From: CAXBDP01 sp963974465
Lineage (GTDB): Bacteria > Bacteroidota > Bacteroidia > Cytophagales > Cyclobacteriaceae
DNA length: 64,000 nucleotides
Assembly (NCBI GenBank): GCA_049340005.1
Contig: JBMPIY010000011.1
Reading direction: 5' to 3' (one strand)
In this document: positions 1 to 8,278 of the stretch, in pieces
Layout: every line of letters begins with the position of its first letter
Numbering within the stretch: the stretch's first letter is position 1
Position numbers and translations under genes: made by a program
The notes under the pieces: generated by a model
The model's input: the letters and a program-made list of their open reading frames with translations, nothing else
What the model was told of the DNA's origin: nothing
Database searches by the model: none

Positions 1-123
1 TAAGCGTGATTTTATCCTCTAATATACTATTTAATATATTGATATACAATGTTTAGTGACCTAAATGAGTAACCCTAAAACGCTTTCAGCTTATTGATAT
101 TACAATCTCCCAAAAACACCAAT

Positions 124-1923
124 TTATACTATTTCATTTGATAGTATCTGTGTAGTAACGCGTGAATTGCTCATCAATCTCTTTTTTAAGCCCTCAATCT
201 TAACCAACTCATATTCAAAGAAATATTCCAATGCATGTAGTTTCGATTTATAAAACTTTTTATCAGTATCATATTCAACATTTGGCAAAGCAGCCAAAGC
301 AACATTAGCTTGCGCCAGCCATTGCCAAGCAATCACCATAATACCCGTGAACTCCAAATACAGACTTGCATCTGCCAAGAACTCATCCGGACCTTCGCTT
401 TCAGCTATTTTGAATAAATGCCTAGTTACTACTTGAAAATCCTTTAGCGATATTTGAAATTGCTGCACAAATTCATTTAGCTCTGAATATCCTCCCGCTT
501 TCTTCAAACAGTCGGTAATCTCAGCCATCAAAAGTTCAAGAGCTTTCCCATCCTTTAGACGTACTTTTCTACCCAACAAATCCATCCCGTGTATGGCTGT
601 GGTACCTTCATGGATCGGATGAATTCTCATTTCTCGATAATATTGCTCTACAGGAAAATCTTGCAGATAACCCGCTCCACCTAAAATTTGAACTGCCGCA
701 CTCGTGGTAAGGCAGCCCATTTCAGAAGGATAACTTTTGGCAATTGGCGTTAAAAAATCAAGCAATAAACCCGCATTTTCCTTTTCTTCTCCAATAGCAG
801 CAAAATGCAAGTCGGACAATTTGGAACAGTATAAAAGCAAACTCAAAGAGCCTTCAATCACCGATTTCTGGAACAGCAGTAATCTACGAATATCAGCATG
901 CTCTATGATATTAACTGGCGCTTGGGTAAGGTCTTTATTAGATGGTTTTCTGCCTTGAGGACGCTCATTGGCATATTGCAAACTGGCATAATAAGCTGCT
1001 GAGGCAATACTTGCTGCACTCATTCCTACGGCAATTCTGGCTTCATTCATCATCTGGAACATATAGATCAAGCCTCTATGCTCCTCACCTACCAGCCACC
1101 CTTGGCAATCGTCATTTTCGCCAAACATCAAATGCGCAATGGGTGCTCCTTTATAACCCATTTTGTGATAAACTCCTGCAGTCTGCACATCGTTGCTCTC
1201 AAGTTTCCCATTCACCTCTCGCTTTTGTGGAACTACAAACAGCGAAATTCCTTTCACTCCAGCTGGTGCTCCTTTGATCCGTGCCAACAGCAAATGTACC
1301 ACATTTTCTACCGCATCATGATCGCCACAAGAAATGTAGATCTTCTGCCCTTTTATTTTGTAACTCCCATCGGCTTGCGGATAAGCTGTGGTAATAATAT
1401 CGGACAATGAACTGCCCGCTTGTGGCTCGGTAAGTGCCATCGTTCCCTGCCATTTGGCTGAAAAGAGCTTGGGAACGAATCGATCTTGCAATTCCTTAGA
1501 ACCAAAATGACGAATGAGATTGGCTGCTCCTGATGATAGAAATGGATAAACACTCGCCGAATAATTGGCTGCTCCCAATATAAAACTTGCAGCAGAGCCA
1601 ATCACAAATGGCAATTGCTGTCCACCTTCTTCGAATGTAGCATGGCTCGAAACCCAACCTCCATCACCGTACAGTTCCATTATCCGCTTCATGGCTGGAT
1701 GCACCTTGATTTGCCCATTTTCAATTTCAGGCTGATTACGATCCATCTCAGTCAGATACGGCCATAGTTCCTTTTCAGCCAATTGATCTGCCATATCCAG
1801 CACCATTTTCATGGTTTCCCTGCTATGATCTTGATAATATGGCAATTTGCAAACGCTGGCAGCATTGTGCATTTCGAATAACAAAAAGGAAAGATTTCGG
1901 CTGCTGTAATATTGGTTGGGCAT
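124..1923 (-). CDS. Acyl-CoA dehydrogenase, long (about 600 aa) FadE/DmdC-type
   Basis: Flavin-dependent acyl-CoA dehydrogenase that should introduce the alpha,beta double bond into an acyl-CoA in the cytoplasm. At 599 aa it is longer than the classical 380-400 aa enzymes and matches the subfamily with an extra N-terminal helix region and a C-terminal extension (3-methylmercaptopropionyl-CoA dehydrogenase and FadE-like proteins). The motif TEPQAGSSLSDI near residue 165 is the FAD/substrate loop. HPIHEGTTAIHG carries the likely catalytic glutamate, about E439. The start is an ATG at 1923. The MDR reductase lies 3 bp upstream on the same strand and MaoC lies before that, so the three probably form one transcript for acyl-CoA breakdown. 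The substrate cannot be read from sequence; a branched or unusual acyl chain is possible given the neighbours. Confidence 0.9.
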   Translation of the reverse strand: MPNQYYSSRNLSFLLFEMHNAASVCKLPYYQDHSRETMKMVLDMADQLAEKELWPYLTEMDRNQPEIENGQIKVHPAMKRIMELYGDGGWVSSHATFEEGGQQLPFVIGSAASFILGAANYSASVYPFLSSGAANLIRHFGSKELQDRFVPKLFSAKWQGTMALTEPQAGSSLSDIITTAYPQADGSYKIKGQKIYISCGDHDAVENVVHLLLARIKGAPAGVKGISLFVVPQKREVNGKLESNDVQTAGVYHKMGYKGAPIAHLMFGENDDCQGWLVGEEHRGLIYMFQMMNEARIAVGMSAASIASAAYYASLQYANERPQGRKPSNKDLTQAPVNIIEHADIRRLLLFQKSVIEGSLSLLLYCSKLSDLHFAAIGEEKENAGLLLDFLTPIAKSYPSEMGCLTTSAAVQILGGAGYLQDFPVEQYYREMRIHPIHEGTTAIHGMDLLGRKVRLKDGKALELLMAEITDCLKKAGGYSELNEFVQQFQISLKDFQVVTRHLFKIAESEGPDEFLADASLYLEFTGIMVIAWQWLAQANVALAALPNVEYDTDKKFYKSKLHALEYFFEYELVKIEGLKKRLMSNSRVTTQILSNEIV

Positions 1924-1926
1924 TTT

Positions 1927-2901
1927 CTATTCCGTTAAAATGATTTTGCCTGTGCGGCCTTCTCGCTCATAATGAGCCAAAGCTTCTTTGATTTTAGAAA
2001 GTGGATAAGTAGCCTCAATATCAAGTTTTAAATCGCTTGATGCCAAGCCACCTAGCACTTCTGTAAAGGCTTTTTCTCTTTGCTCCTTACTTAAACTTTC
2101 CAAATAAGTAGTCAGCCAGAATCCTTTGATAGTGAGATTCTTGAAAATCATCAAACCACTATTGAGCGGGAGGTTTTCTAGACTTAATAAGCCGAAAACA
2201 TGCATTGTACCACCTGTTGCCAAGGAAGCTAAAGCACGCGCACCGAGTGTACCGCCTACCGCATCAAATACCGCATTTACGCCTTTTCCATCTGTAAGAG
2301 CCAATACGGATTTTTGCATTTTTTCAGTTTCTGTATTGACTACATGCGTAGCTCCAATTGCTGTGAGCATTTCCTTTTGCTCTTCTCTTCTGACGGTTGC
2401 AATGGTTTTAATGCCTTTTTTAGCAGCCAATTGAATCACCAATTTACCATAAGCCGAAGCTCCAGCAGTAATCAAAAGCCAATCGCCACTTTTCAGACCG
2501 GAAACCTCCAACATTCCATAAGCTGTAAATGGATTGACAAAAGCTTGGCAGGCAAATTCAAAACTCATAGGCTTTGGCTTTGGGATAATTCCCTTCGCCT
2601 TAGTTACTACATATTCCTTCCACACACCGATATGTGAGAAAATCACTTCCATGCCAATAGGAAGATTTACACCTTCGCCTACTGCATCAATAATTCCCGC
2701 AGCTTCGAAACCCGCCGAAGACGGCAATTGTGGAGTAATACCGTACATTCCTCTAATAAACATAATGTCAGAGGGGTTGATATTGGCAGCTTTCACTTTG
2801 ACTCTCACTTCACCTGCAGCAGGTTCCACATTTGGCACATCTATATATTCCACTACCTCATTTGGTTGACCTGTTTTCTCAAAAATTGCTGCTTTCATCA
2901 T
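1927..2901 (-). CDS. MDR-family NAD(P)H-dependent oxidoreductase (quinone / 2-enoyl-CoA reductase-like)
   Basis: Medium-chain dehydrogenase/reductase of 324 aa without the zinc-binding cysteines of alcohol dehydrogenases. The N-terminal GroES-like half contains NINPSDIMFIRG, typical of quinone reductases. The Rossmann half begins with a nucleotide-binding stretch LLITAGASAYGKLVIQLAA around residue 140. The motif NPFTAYGML just before it resembles the mitochondrial trans-2-enoyl-CoA reductase (MECR/ETR) signature, so reduction of an enoyl-CoA is as likely as quinone reduction. It is encoded 3 bp upstream of the acyl-CoA dehydrogenase and about 40 bp downstream of the MaoC gene, which fits an acyl-CoA pathway. 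The exact substrate is not determined. Confidence 0.8.
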   Translation of the reverse strand: MMKAAIFEKTGQPNEVVEYIDVPNVEPAAGEVRVKVKAANINPSDIMFIRGMYGITPQLPSSAGFEAAGIIDAVGEGVNLPIGMEVIFSHIGVWKEYVVTKAKGIIPKPKPMSFEFACQAFVNPFTAYGMLEVSGLKSGDWLLITAGASAYGKLVIQLAAKKGIKTIATVRREEQKEMLTAIGATHVVNTETEKMQKSVLALTDGKGVNAVFDAVGGTLGARALASLATGGTMHVFGLLSLENLPLNSGLMIFKNLTIKGFWLTTYLESLSKEQREKAFTEVLGGLASSDLKLDIEATYPLSKIKEALAHYEREGRTGKIILTE

Positions 2902-2939
2902 TTTAATTATTAATTAATGTACCGATTTAGAAAATTCAT

Positions 2940-3395
2940 TTATTCGAAGAAAAGAACTATAAACTCTCCCACCAAAGCAGGCTTGTGAATTCCTTCTATC
3001 TCCATTTTACAATCAAAAGTTACTTTCACTCCATAGTTTGCAACATCTTCAAACACTGTTGGACTCGAATGTAATCGTATTCTTGATCCGGATGGAACTA
3101 CAGATGTAAATCGAAGTCTGTTGAGCCCATAATTCACACCCATTTTCAGCGATTTGATTTCTACTTGATCGAGCAATAGTTTTGATAGCAATGAAAGTGT
3201 TAAAAATCCATGGGCAATCGTACCACCAAATGGTGATTCTACATTGGCTCGTTTTTCATCTATATGCACCCATTGCGTATCGCTAGTGACAGCGGCGAAT
3301 GCATTAATCATTTCTTGATCTACCAACAGCCATTCGCTTGGCTCTAGTTGCTCTCCCTCCCGCTTTCTTAATGAGGCAATTGAATCGTAAATCAT
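2940..3395 (-). CDS. MaoC-like (R)-specific enoyl-CoA hydratase
   Basis: Single hot-dog-fold hydratase of 151 aa that adds water to a trans-2-enoyl-CoA. The segment SDTQWVHIDEKRA followed by GTIAHGFLTLSLL is the conserved MaoC/NodN core. The Asp and His there (D-x-x-x-x-H type hydratase motif) are the catalytic pair. An upstream TTG at 3434 would give 164 aa, but family members begin right at the sequence MIYDSIASLRKREG, so I use the ATG at 3395. It is the first gene of the minus-strand acyl-CoA operon and is divergent from the SDR gene at 3506. A palindrome lies in the shared promoter region. Confidence 0.87.
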   Translation of the reverse strand: MIYDSIASLRKREGEQLEPSEWLLVDQEMINAFAAVTSDTQWVHIDEKRANVESPFGGTIAHGFLTLSLLSKLLLDQVEIKSLKMGVNYGLNRLRFTSVVPSGSRIRLHSSPTVFEDVANYGVKVTFDCKMEIEGIHKPALVGEFIVLFFE

Positions 3396-3441
3396 GGCAT
3401 ATTTTATTTGGCAACTTTTATCAAAGACAAACAAATTTAAC

Positions 3442-3468
3442 CAAATATATTATGCATGCATAACAAAT
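3442..3468. promoter_or_regulatory. Candidate promoter with palindromic operator between divergent acyl-CoA operons
   Basis: A perfect 14-bp palindrome TTATGCATGCATAA occupies 3450-3463. On the minus strand it is preceded by TTTG and followed directly by TATATTTG (3442-3449), a match to the Bacteroidota -7 consensus TAnnTTTG. The palindrome therefore fills the spacer of a plausible minus-strand promoter, where a dimeric repressor (TetR or FadR type) would block it. The spacer is only 14 bp, shorter than the usual 17-21, so the -33 assignment is uncertain. No regulator gene lies next to it. Confidence 0.4.
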
Positions 3469-3505
3469 TTTACATAACTTAAGCTTTCAAAACAAATTAA
3501 CAAGA

Positions 3506-4273
3506 ATGCAATTCATCGATAAATTCAAACTAGATGGCAAAGTGGCCATCGTTACAGGTGCCAGCAAAGGAATTGGCGAAGCAATGGCAGAAGCATTAGC
3601 CGAAGCTGGAGCGAAAGTAGTGGTTTCAAGTCGAAAGCAAGAAGCTATAGATGAAGTAGTAGCAAACTTGAAAGCCAAAGGCTACGAGGCCACAGCGATT
3701 GTGTGTAATGTAGGCAAACAGGAAAGCATGCAAGAATTGATCGATAAAACCATAGCCACTTATGGCGGCGTTGATATCCTGATCAATAATGCCGCTGCCA
3801 ACCCGGTTTTTGGACCTGTGGCACAGACTGAATCTTGGGCTTTTGATAAGATAATGGAAGTGAATGTGAAAGGTCCATTCGAGCTGAGTAAACTTGTATA
3901 TGAGTCTATGAAATCTCGCGGTGGTGGTAGCATTATCAATATCAGCAGCATTGGCGGAATTCGCCCTGAGTCGGGATTGGGCATTTACAGTGTAAGTAAA
4001 GCTTCATTGATTTCGCTCACAAAAGTATTTGCCAAAGAATGGGGCGAGGACAATATCAGGGTGAATGTGATTTGCCCGGGATTGGTCAAAACCAAGTTTT
4101 CTGAAGCACTTTGGAGCAATGAGAAAATTGTGAATATGATGATGAAAATGCAGCCGCTAAAATGGGTAGCAGAGCCGGAAGATATGGGTGGATTGGCATT
4201 GTTCCTCGCAAGTGATGCAAGCAGATATGTGACAGGTGCTGTATATACAGCCGATGGTGGTTTTACAGTATAA
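3506..4273 (+). CDS. Short-chain dehydrogenase/reductase (SDR)
   Basis: Classical 255-aa SDR that oxidises or reduces a hydroxyl/keto group with NAD(P). The cofactor motif TGASKGIG is at about residues 18-25, NNAA at about 93-96, and the catalytic Ser-Tyr-Lys is visible as ISSIGG followed by YSVSK. The C-terminal YVTGAVYTADGG is typical of glucose-dehydrogenase/DHRS4-type members. It opens the plus-strand operon and is followed 9 bp later by an ACAD10/11-type dehydrogenase and an APH-fold kinase. In the Pseudomonas levulinate pathway an SDR (LvaD) makes the 4-hydroxyacyl-CoA that the kinase phosphorylates. By context this gene could do the same, but that is inference. Confidence 0.88.
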   Translation: MQFIDKFKLDGKVAIVTGASKGIGEAMAEALAEAGAKVVVSSRKQEAIDEVVANLKAKGYEATAIVCNVGKQESMQELIDKTIATYGGVDILINNAAANPVFGPVAQTESWAFDKIMEVNVKGPFELSKLVYESMKSRGGGSIINISSIGGIRPESGLGIYSVSKASLISLTKVFAKEWGEDNIRVNVICPGLVKTKFSEALWSNEKIVNMMMKMQPLKWVAEPEDMGGLALFLASDASRYVTGAVYTADGGFTV

Positions 4274-4282
4274 TTCAGAAAT

Positions 4283-5494
4283 ATGGAACCCTTATTTAGC
4301 ACCGAAAAAGTTGAAAAACTGCTGCCAGCCATCAAGCAATTTTTGGAAGAAAAAGTATATCCTAATGAAATTGATTGGCTTAATAAAGACTTAAAAGAGT
4401 CATTTAAGGCCATTGATCAATTGCGGGAGGAAGTAAAAGCTAGAGGACTATGGGCACCGCATTTAGCTGAGCATGAAGGTGGCTTGGGATTGAATTTAGT
4501 TGAATTTGCTCAAGTGAGTGAATTGCTCGGTACTTCTCCTGTTGGCCATTATCTGTTCAATTGCCAAGCACCGGATATTGGCAATATGGAATTGCTTCAT
4601 CAGTTTGCAAGTGAGGAACTTAAAGCCAAATATCTAAAGCCATTGATGAATGGTGAAATCCGTTCTTGCTTCTCTATGACTGAGCCTGAGTTTGCCGGTT
4701 CCAATCCGGTATTTATGGCCACTACTGCTGTAAAAGATGGCGATGACTACATTATCAATGGGCATAAATGGTTTACCTCATCAGCGGATGGAGCTGCCTT
4801 TGCCGTGGTGATGGCTGTAACCGATTCTGAGCACAGCAATCCCTATCAGCGAGCAAGTATGATCATCGTTTCAACAGATAATCCCGGATTCGAACTGGTA
4901 CGCAATATTCCTATAATGGGAGAAGCAGGCTACGGCTATATCAGCCATGCAGAAGTGAAATACACTAATTGCCGTGTACCACAAAGCAATCTGGTAGGCA
5001 AAGAAGGACAAGGGTTCGCCTTGGCGCAGGAACGATTAGGACCAGGCAGAATTCACCATTGTATGCGATGGATTGGTATATGTGAGCGAGCCTTCGATTT
5101 GATGTGTCGTAGAGCAGCCTCCCGCCTTTTGGATGCCGATGTTTATCTTGGAGACAAGCAATTTGTTCAAGGTTGGATAGCAGACAGTAGAGCAGAAATA
5201 AATGCATCCAGACTAATGGTTTTGCATACAGCTTGGAAAATGGATAAGCTAGGTGCCAAAGCTGTCAGAGAAGAAATTTCTACCATCAAATTCTACGTAG
5301 CCAATGTACTACATCAAGTACTCGACCGTGCCATTCAAGCACATGGAGCATTGGGCATTACGGAAGACACGCTATTGTCATTTTGGTACCGTCACGAAAG
5401 AGGCGCTAGGATTTATGATGGTCCGGACGAAGTGCATAAAAGTGTGCTTGCCAGAAGGATATTGAAAGATTATGGATTAGATTTGAGAAGATGA
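4283..5494 (+). CDS. Acyl-CoA dehydrogenase of the ACAD10/11 (LvaC-like) type
   Basis: FAD-binding acyl-CoA dehydrogenase-fold protein, 403 aa. The FAD/substrate loop MTEPEFAGSNP lies near residue 132. The C-terminal active-site region reads YDGPDEVH (residues 378-385). In classical enzymes this position holds a catalytic glutamate (YEGT); here it is aspartate D379, as in ACAD10/11 proteins (DGPDEVH). Members of that group work with an APH-fold kinase on 4-hydroxyacyl-CoAs: the kinase phosphorylates the 4-hydroxyl and the dehydrogenase-fold partner eliminates the phosphate. The kinase gene follows with an ATGA overlap, so the pair is translationally coupled. In animals the two domains are fused, and here they are split. 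Confidence 0.88.
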   Translation: MEPLFSTEKVEKLLPAIKQFLEEKVYPNEIDWLNKDLKESFKAIDQLREEVKARGLWAPHLAEHEGGLGLNLVEFAQVSELLGTSPVGHYLFNCQAPDIGNMELLHQFASEELKAKYLKPLMNGEIRSCFSMTEPEFAGSNPVFMATTAVKDGDDYIINGHKWFTSSADGAAFAVVMAVTDSEHSNPYQRASMIIVSTDNPGFELVRNIPIMGEAGYGYISHAEVKYTNCRVPQSNLVGKEGQGFALAQERLGPGRIHHCMRWIGICERAFDLMCRRAASRLLDADVYLGDKQFVQGWIADSRAEINASRLMVLHTAWKMDKLGAKAVREEISTIKFYVANVLHQVLDRAIQAHGALGITEDTLLSFWYRHERGARIYDGPDEVHKSVLARRILKDYGLDLRR

Positions 5495-6546
5495 GCATAG
5501 ACAAACCCACCTCAATTCGTAAAGGAGAAGAACTAGACAAAATTAAATTAAAAGCCTATTTAAAAGCACATTGGTCGAACTTCAGTGGGAATCTAAGTAT
5601 TGAGCAATTTCCTTCTGGCTTTTCTAACCTTACTTATTTTATCATTTGCGATGGCAAAGAGTACGTACTTCGTCGCCCGCCATTTGGAGCTAATATCAAA
5701 GGTGGACATGATATGGAGCGGGAATACAAAGTACTTTCCCGTCTGCAAAACGGCTACCCGAAAGCACCAAAACCTATTCTATTTTGTGAGGATGAATCTG
5801 TTCTGGGAGCGCCGTTTTACTTAATGGAAAAGGTTACAGGCATTATTCTAAGAAATGAGGCTCCAAAGGATTTGAAACTAGATGAGGAGCTGATGCGAAA
5901 AATATCTGCTTCGAGCATTGATACTTTGGTCGAACTGCATGCCTTAGAATTGGAAGGGAGCGGTTTGATTGAAATGGGCAAACCGGAAGGCTACGTAAAA
6001 AGGCAAGTAGAAGGCTGGGTAAATCGCTACTACAAAGCAGAAACAGACAAACTGGAAGCCATGGACGAAATAGCAGATTGGTTGCAAAAGAATATCCCAA
6101 ATCAAGAGCAAACGGCTTTTATTCATAATGATTTTAAGTATGATAATTTGGTGCTCAACCCAAGTGACCCTGCCAATGTGATAGCTGTACTGGATTGGGA
6201 AATGGCCACTGTGGGCGATCCGTACATGGATTTGGGCACAAGCTTGGCCTATTGGTGCGAAGCAAAAGATGATGATGCCTTAAAGCCATTTAATCTCACG
6301 TGGATGCCCGGGAATTTTACGCGGGAGGAAGTAGTGGAACATTACCAGCTTAAGTCTGGAAAAGATGTTCCTGATCTATTATTTTACTATGTATTTGGAG
6401 CCTTTAAAATCGGTGTAATTGTGCAGCAGATTTATGCTCGCTACAAAAAAGGCTTCACTAAAGATCCACGTTTTGCACAATTGATTTATGTGGTAAAGGC
6501 TTGTGGCAAAAATGGTGTTAAAGCATTGGAAAAAGGACATATTTAA
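5491..6546 (+). CDS. APH-fold phosphotransferase (ACAD10/11 kinase-domain / LvaA-like)
   Basis: Aminoglycoside-phosphotransferase-family kinase of 351 aa. The catalytic loop HNDFKYDNLVL has the Brenner pattern H-x-D-x-x-x-x-N (H212, D214, N219). The metal-binding aspartate follows in LDWEMATVGDP (D235). The N-lobe has the nucleotide-binding strand YVLRRPP. Members of this branch are not antibiotic resistance enzymes. The neighbours (ACAD10/11-type dehydrogenase before, 3-hydroxyacyl-CoA dehydrogenase after) point to phosphorylation of a 4-hydroxyacyl-CoA. The start ATG overlaps the stop of the preceding gene (ATGA). Substrate assignment rests on family and context. Confidence 0.87.
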   Translation: MSIDKPTSIRKGEELDKIKLKAYLKAHWSNFSGNLSIEQFPSGFSNLTYFIICDGKEYVLRRPPFGANIKGGHDMEREYKVLSRLQNGYPKAPKPILFCEDESVLGAPFYLMEKVTGIILRNEAPKDLKLDEELMRKISASSIDTLVELHALELEGSGLIEMGKPEGYVKRQVEGWVNRYYKAETDKLEAMDEIADWLQKNIPNQEQTAFIHNDFKYDNLVLNPSDPANVIAVLDWEMATVGDPYMDLGTSLAYWCEAKDDDALKPFNLTWMPGNFTREEVVEHYQLKSGKDVPDLLFYYVFGAFKIGVIVQQIYARYKKGFTKDPRFAQLIYVVKACGKNGVKALEKGHI

Positions 6547-6570
6547 TTAATAGTCAAAACATTAAGCTAC

Positions 6571-7479
6571 ATGGATAATCAAGAACTTGAACTCAAGAAT
6601 ATACAAAAGGTGCTTATACTCGGCGCTGGCACTTTAGGACTTAGAGTAGGTTTGCAATCTGCCATTAGTGGATTCAATACTACCATTTATGATATTGACG
6701 AAAGAGCCTTCGAAGCGGCCAAACAGGTACATGCTAAGATTTTGCATGGCCTTATAAATGAAGGTAAAATCAACCAAAAAGAATCCGAGGCAATTGTCGA
6801 AAGAATCACTTGGACGACAGATGCAGAAGAAGCCGCCAAGGATGCTGATTTTGTGAATGAATCCGTGACCGAAAATGCAGGAATCAAAAAGGCAGTTTGG
6901 AAACAATTTGGGGAGCTCTGCCCTGATCATACTCTATTTACAACCAACACAAGTTATCTACTCCCATCCTATTTTGCTGAGGATTCCGGAAGACCTGCCC
7001 TTTTTTGTGCGTTTCATTTTCACGACGTATTTTGGGCTAATGTGGTAGATATCATGCCGCATGCAGGCACCGCAGAATGGGTGACCCCTTTCCTATATGA
7101 AATGGCATATAAGCTTAATCAAATACCCGTTTTGGTCAAGAAGGAATCCAATGGCTATGTATTCAATAATATGCTGGGAGCATTATTAGGTTCGGCTTTT
7201 CAATTGGTAACTACTGGCGTGGCAAGTATCCAAGATGTGGATCGCTCATGGATGGGAAATTTCAAAATGCCTTCAGGGCCATTTGGGATCATGGATAGTA
7301 TTGGTTTGGAAACGGTGCACCATGTGACTAAAAACAATGGCGGACCAGGTTCGGATAGGACTTTAGCCTTTTTGCAACCTTATTTGGATACAGGAAAATT
7401 AGGGATTAAATCCGGTGAAGGTTTTTACAAATACCCAAACCCTGAGTATCAGCAAGAAGATTTTCTTTTGAAAAAATAA
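6571..7479 (+). CDS. 3-hydroxyacyl-CoA dehydrogenase
   Basis: NAD-dependent oxidation of 3-hydroxyacyl-CoA to 3-ketoacyl-CoA, 302 aa, the size of stand-alone HBD-type enzymes. The N-terminal Rossmann motif is LILGAGTLGLRV (about residues 15-26). The catalytic His-Glu dyad region is visible as FCAFHFHDVFW and the following segment. The C-terminal dimerisation domain contains a GPFGIMD motif. It lies 24 bp downstream of the kinase gene and is the natural last oxidation step if the ACAD10/11-like pair delivers a 3-hydroxyacyl-CoA or an enoyl-CoA that is then hydrated. Thiolase is not in the window. Confidence 0.88.
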   Translation: MDNQELELKNIQKVLILGAGTLGLRVGLQSAISGFNTTIYDIDERAFEAAKQVHAKILHGLINEGKINQKESEAIVERITWTTDAEEAAKDADFVNESVTENAGIKKAVWKQFGELCPDHTLFTTNTSYLLPSYFAEDSGRPALFCAFHFHDVFWANVVDIMPHAGTAEWVTPFLYEMAYKLNQIPVLVKKESNGYVFNNMLGALLGSAFQLVTTGVASIQDVDRSWMGNFKMPSGPFGIMDSIGLETVHHVTKNNGGPGSDRTLAFLQPYLDTGKLGIKSGEGFYKYPNPEYQQEDFLLKK

Positions 7480-7494
7480 AGCTTCACTACAAAT

Positions 7495-7986
7495 ATGGAA
7501 TTGGAATCCTCCCGCCTTGTCTTTAGCAAATTTGCTAAACAAGATGAACCTGACTATTTACACTTAGTCACCAATAAGGAATTAATGAAGTTTATTCATA
7601 ATGGCGCAATGTCTGAATTGGATGCAAAAGCGAGATTTGAAGTGGTAGTGGCAAATAATCAAAATTCTCCTTTATTGGGTTTTTGGGCAGCGCGAAGCAG
7701 AGAAAGTGATGCCTTAATTGGTTTTGTGAAAATCGCTGAATTTGAAGGTGATAAAGTGGAAGTTGGATATGCAGTAATTCCCACTTTTTGGGGGAAAGGA
7801 TATGCATCAGAAATGCTGCAAGCAATGATTGATTTTTGTAATTATCATTTCGCACAAGTACCATTGTATGGATTGGTGCAGTCTGAAAATTTAGTTTCCA
7901 TCAAATTACTTGAGAAATTCAAATTCCATCAATACAAAGAAGAAAAGCAGGAGCATTATACTTTGCTTTATTTTGTGCGGGATTAA
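7495..7986 (+). CDS. GNAT-family N-acetyltransferase (RimJ/RimL-like)
   Basis: Cytoplasmic acetyl-CoA-dependent acyltransferase of 163 aa. The acetyl-CoA-binding motif A is visible in VGYAVIPTFWGKGYASEML, with the Q/R-x-x-G-x-G/A loop as WGKGYA. The N-terminus MELESSRLVFSKF is typical of the RimJ/RimL branch (PF13302), which acetylates protein N-termini, amino acids or small amines. It follows the 3-hydroxyacyl-CoA dehydrogenase by 15 bp and may be co-transcribed, but nothing ties it to the acyl-CoA pathway. The substrate is unknown. An octamer GCGGGAGG (as its complement) lies inside the fifth and sixth codons. Confidence 0.83.
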   Translation: MELESSRLVFSKFAKQDEPDYLHLVTNKELMKFIHNGAMSELDAKARFEVVVANNQNSPLLGFWAARSRESDALIGFVKIAEFEGDKVEVGYAVIPTFWGKGYASEMLQAMIDFCNYHFAQVPLYGLVQSENLVSIKLLEKFKFHQYKEEKQEHYTLLYFVRD

Positions 7987-8013
7987 GCTGACTTATAAAA
8001 TAATAAAGGGAGA

Positions 8014-8278
8014 AACTTAAACGCAAAGAACGCCATGGGAAGACGCTGAGTGCGCAAAGAAGAAACCTAAAGCTTTGCGTCTTACCGCCTTTGCGAGATA
8101 TTCTTTACCATGGACTTAAAAACTAAAAACACCTTGCCCACCCCTAGTTCAAGCCTGTCCTCGGTAGGCGGGCGTCCGCTTGGATTTTTTAAATTATTCT
8201 CGCCAAGCCGCCAGGACGCAAAGAAAATATAAAGCTTTGCGTCTTACCGCCTTTGGGAGATATTCCGTTGCTATGGAC
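8014..8278. repeat. Two related intergenic repeat units with ACGCAAAG/CTTTGCGT hairpins
   Basis: This intergenic stretch holds no gene. Two units, about 8014-8111 and 8191-8278, share a stretch around AAAGCTTTGCGTCTTACCGC and both end near TATGGACT followed by AAAAAC. Each can fold: in unit 2, ACGCAAAG (from 8213) pairs with CTTTGCGT about 11 nt later. Repeats rich in CGCAAAG are commonly seen between genes in Bacteroidota and Chlorobi. Between the units is a short GC-rich inverted segment (TAGGCGGGCGTCCGC area). Function unknown; the region may also terminate the plus-strand operon. Confidence 0.6.

Noticed and set aside
942..1410. Plus-strand open frames at 942-1277 and 1078-1410
   Set aside because: They overlap the acyl-CoA dehydrogenase gene, have no protein-like features and are shadows of its coding strand.
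5491..6546. Aminoglycoside resistance kinase
   Set aside because: Although the APH fold is present, the gene overlaps an ACAD10/11-like gene and belongs in an acyl-CoA operon.
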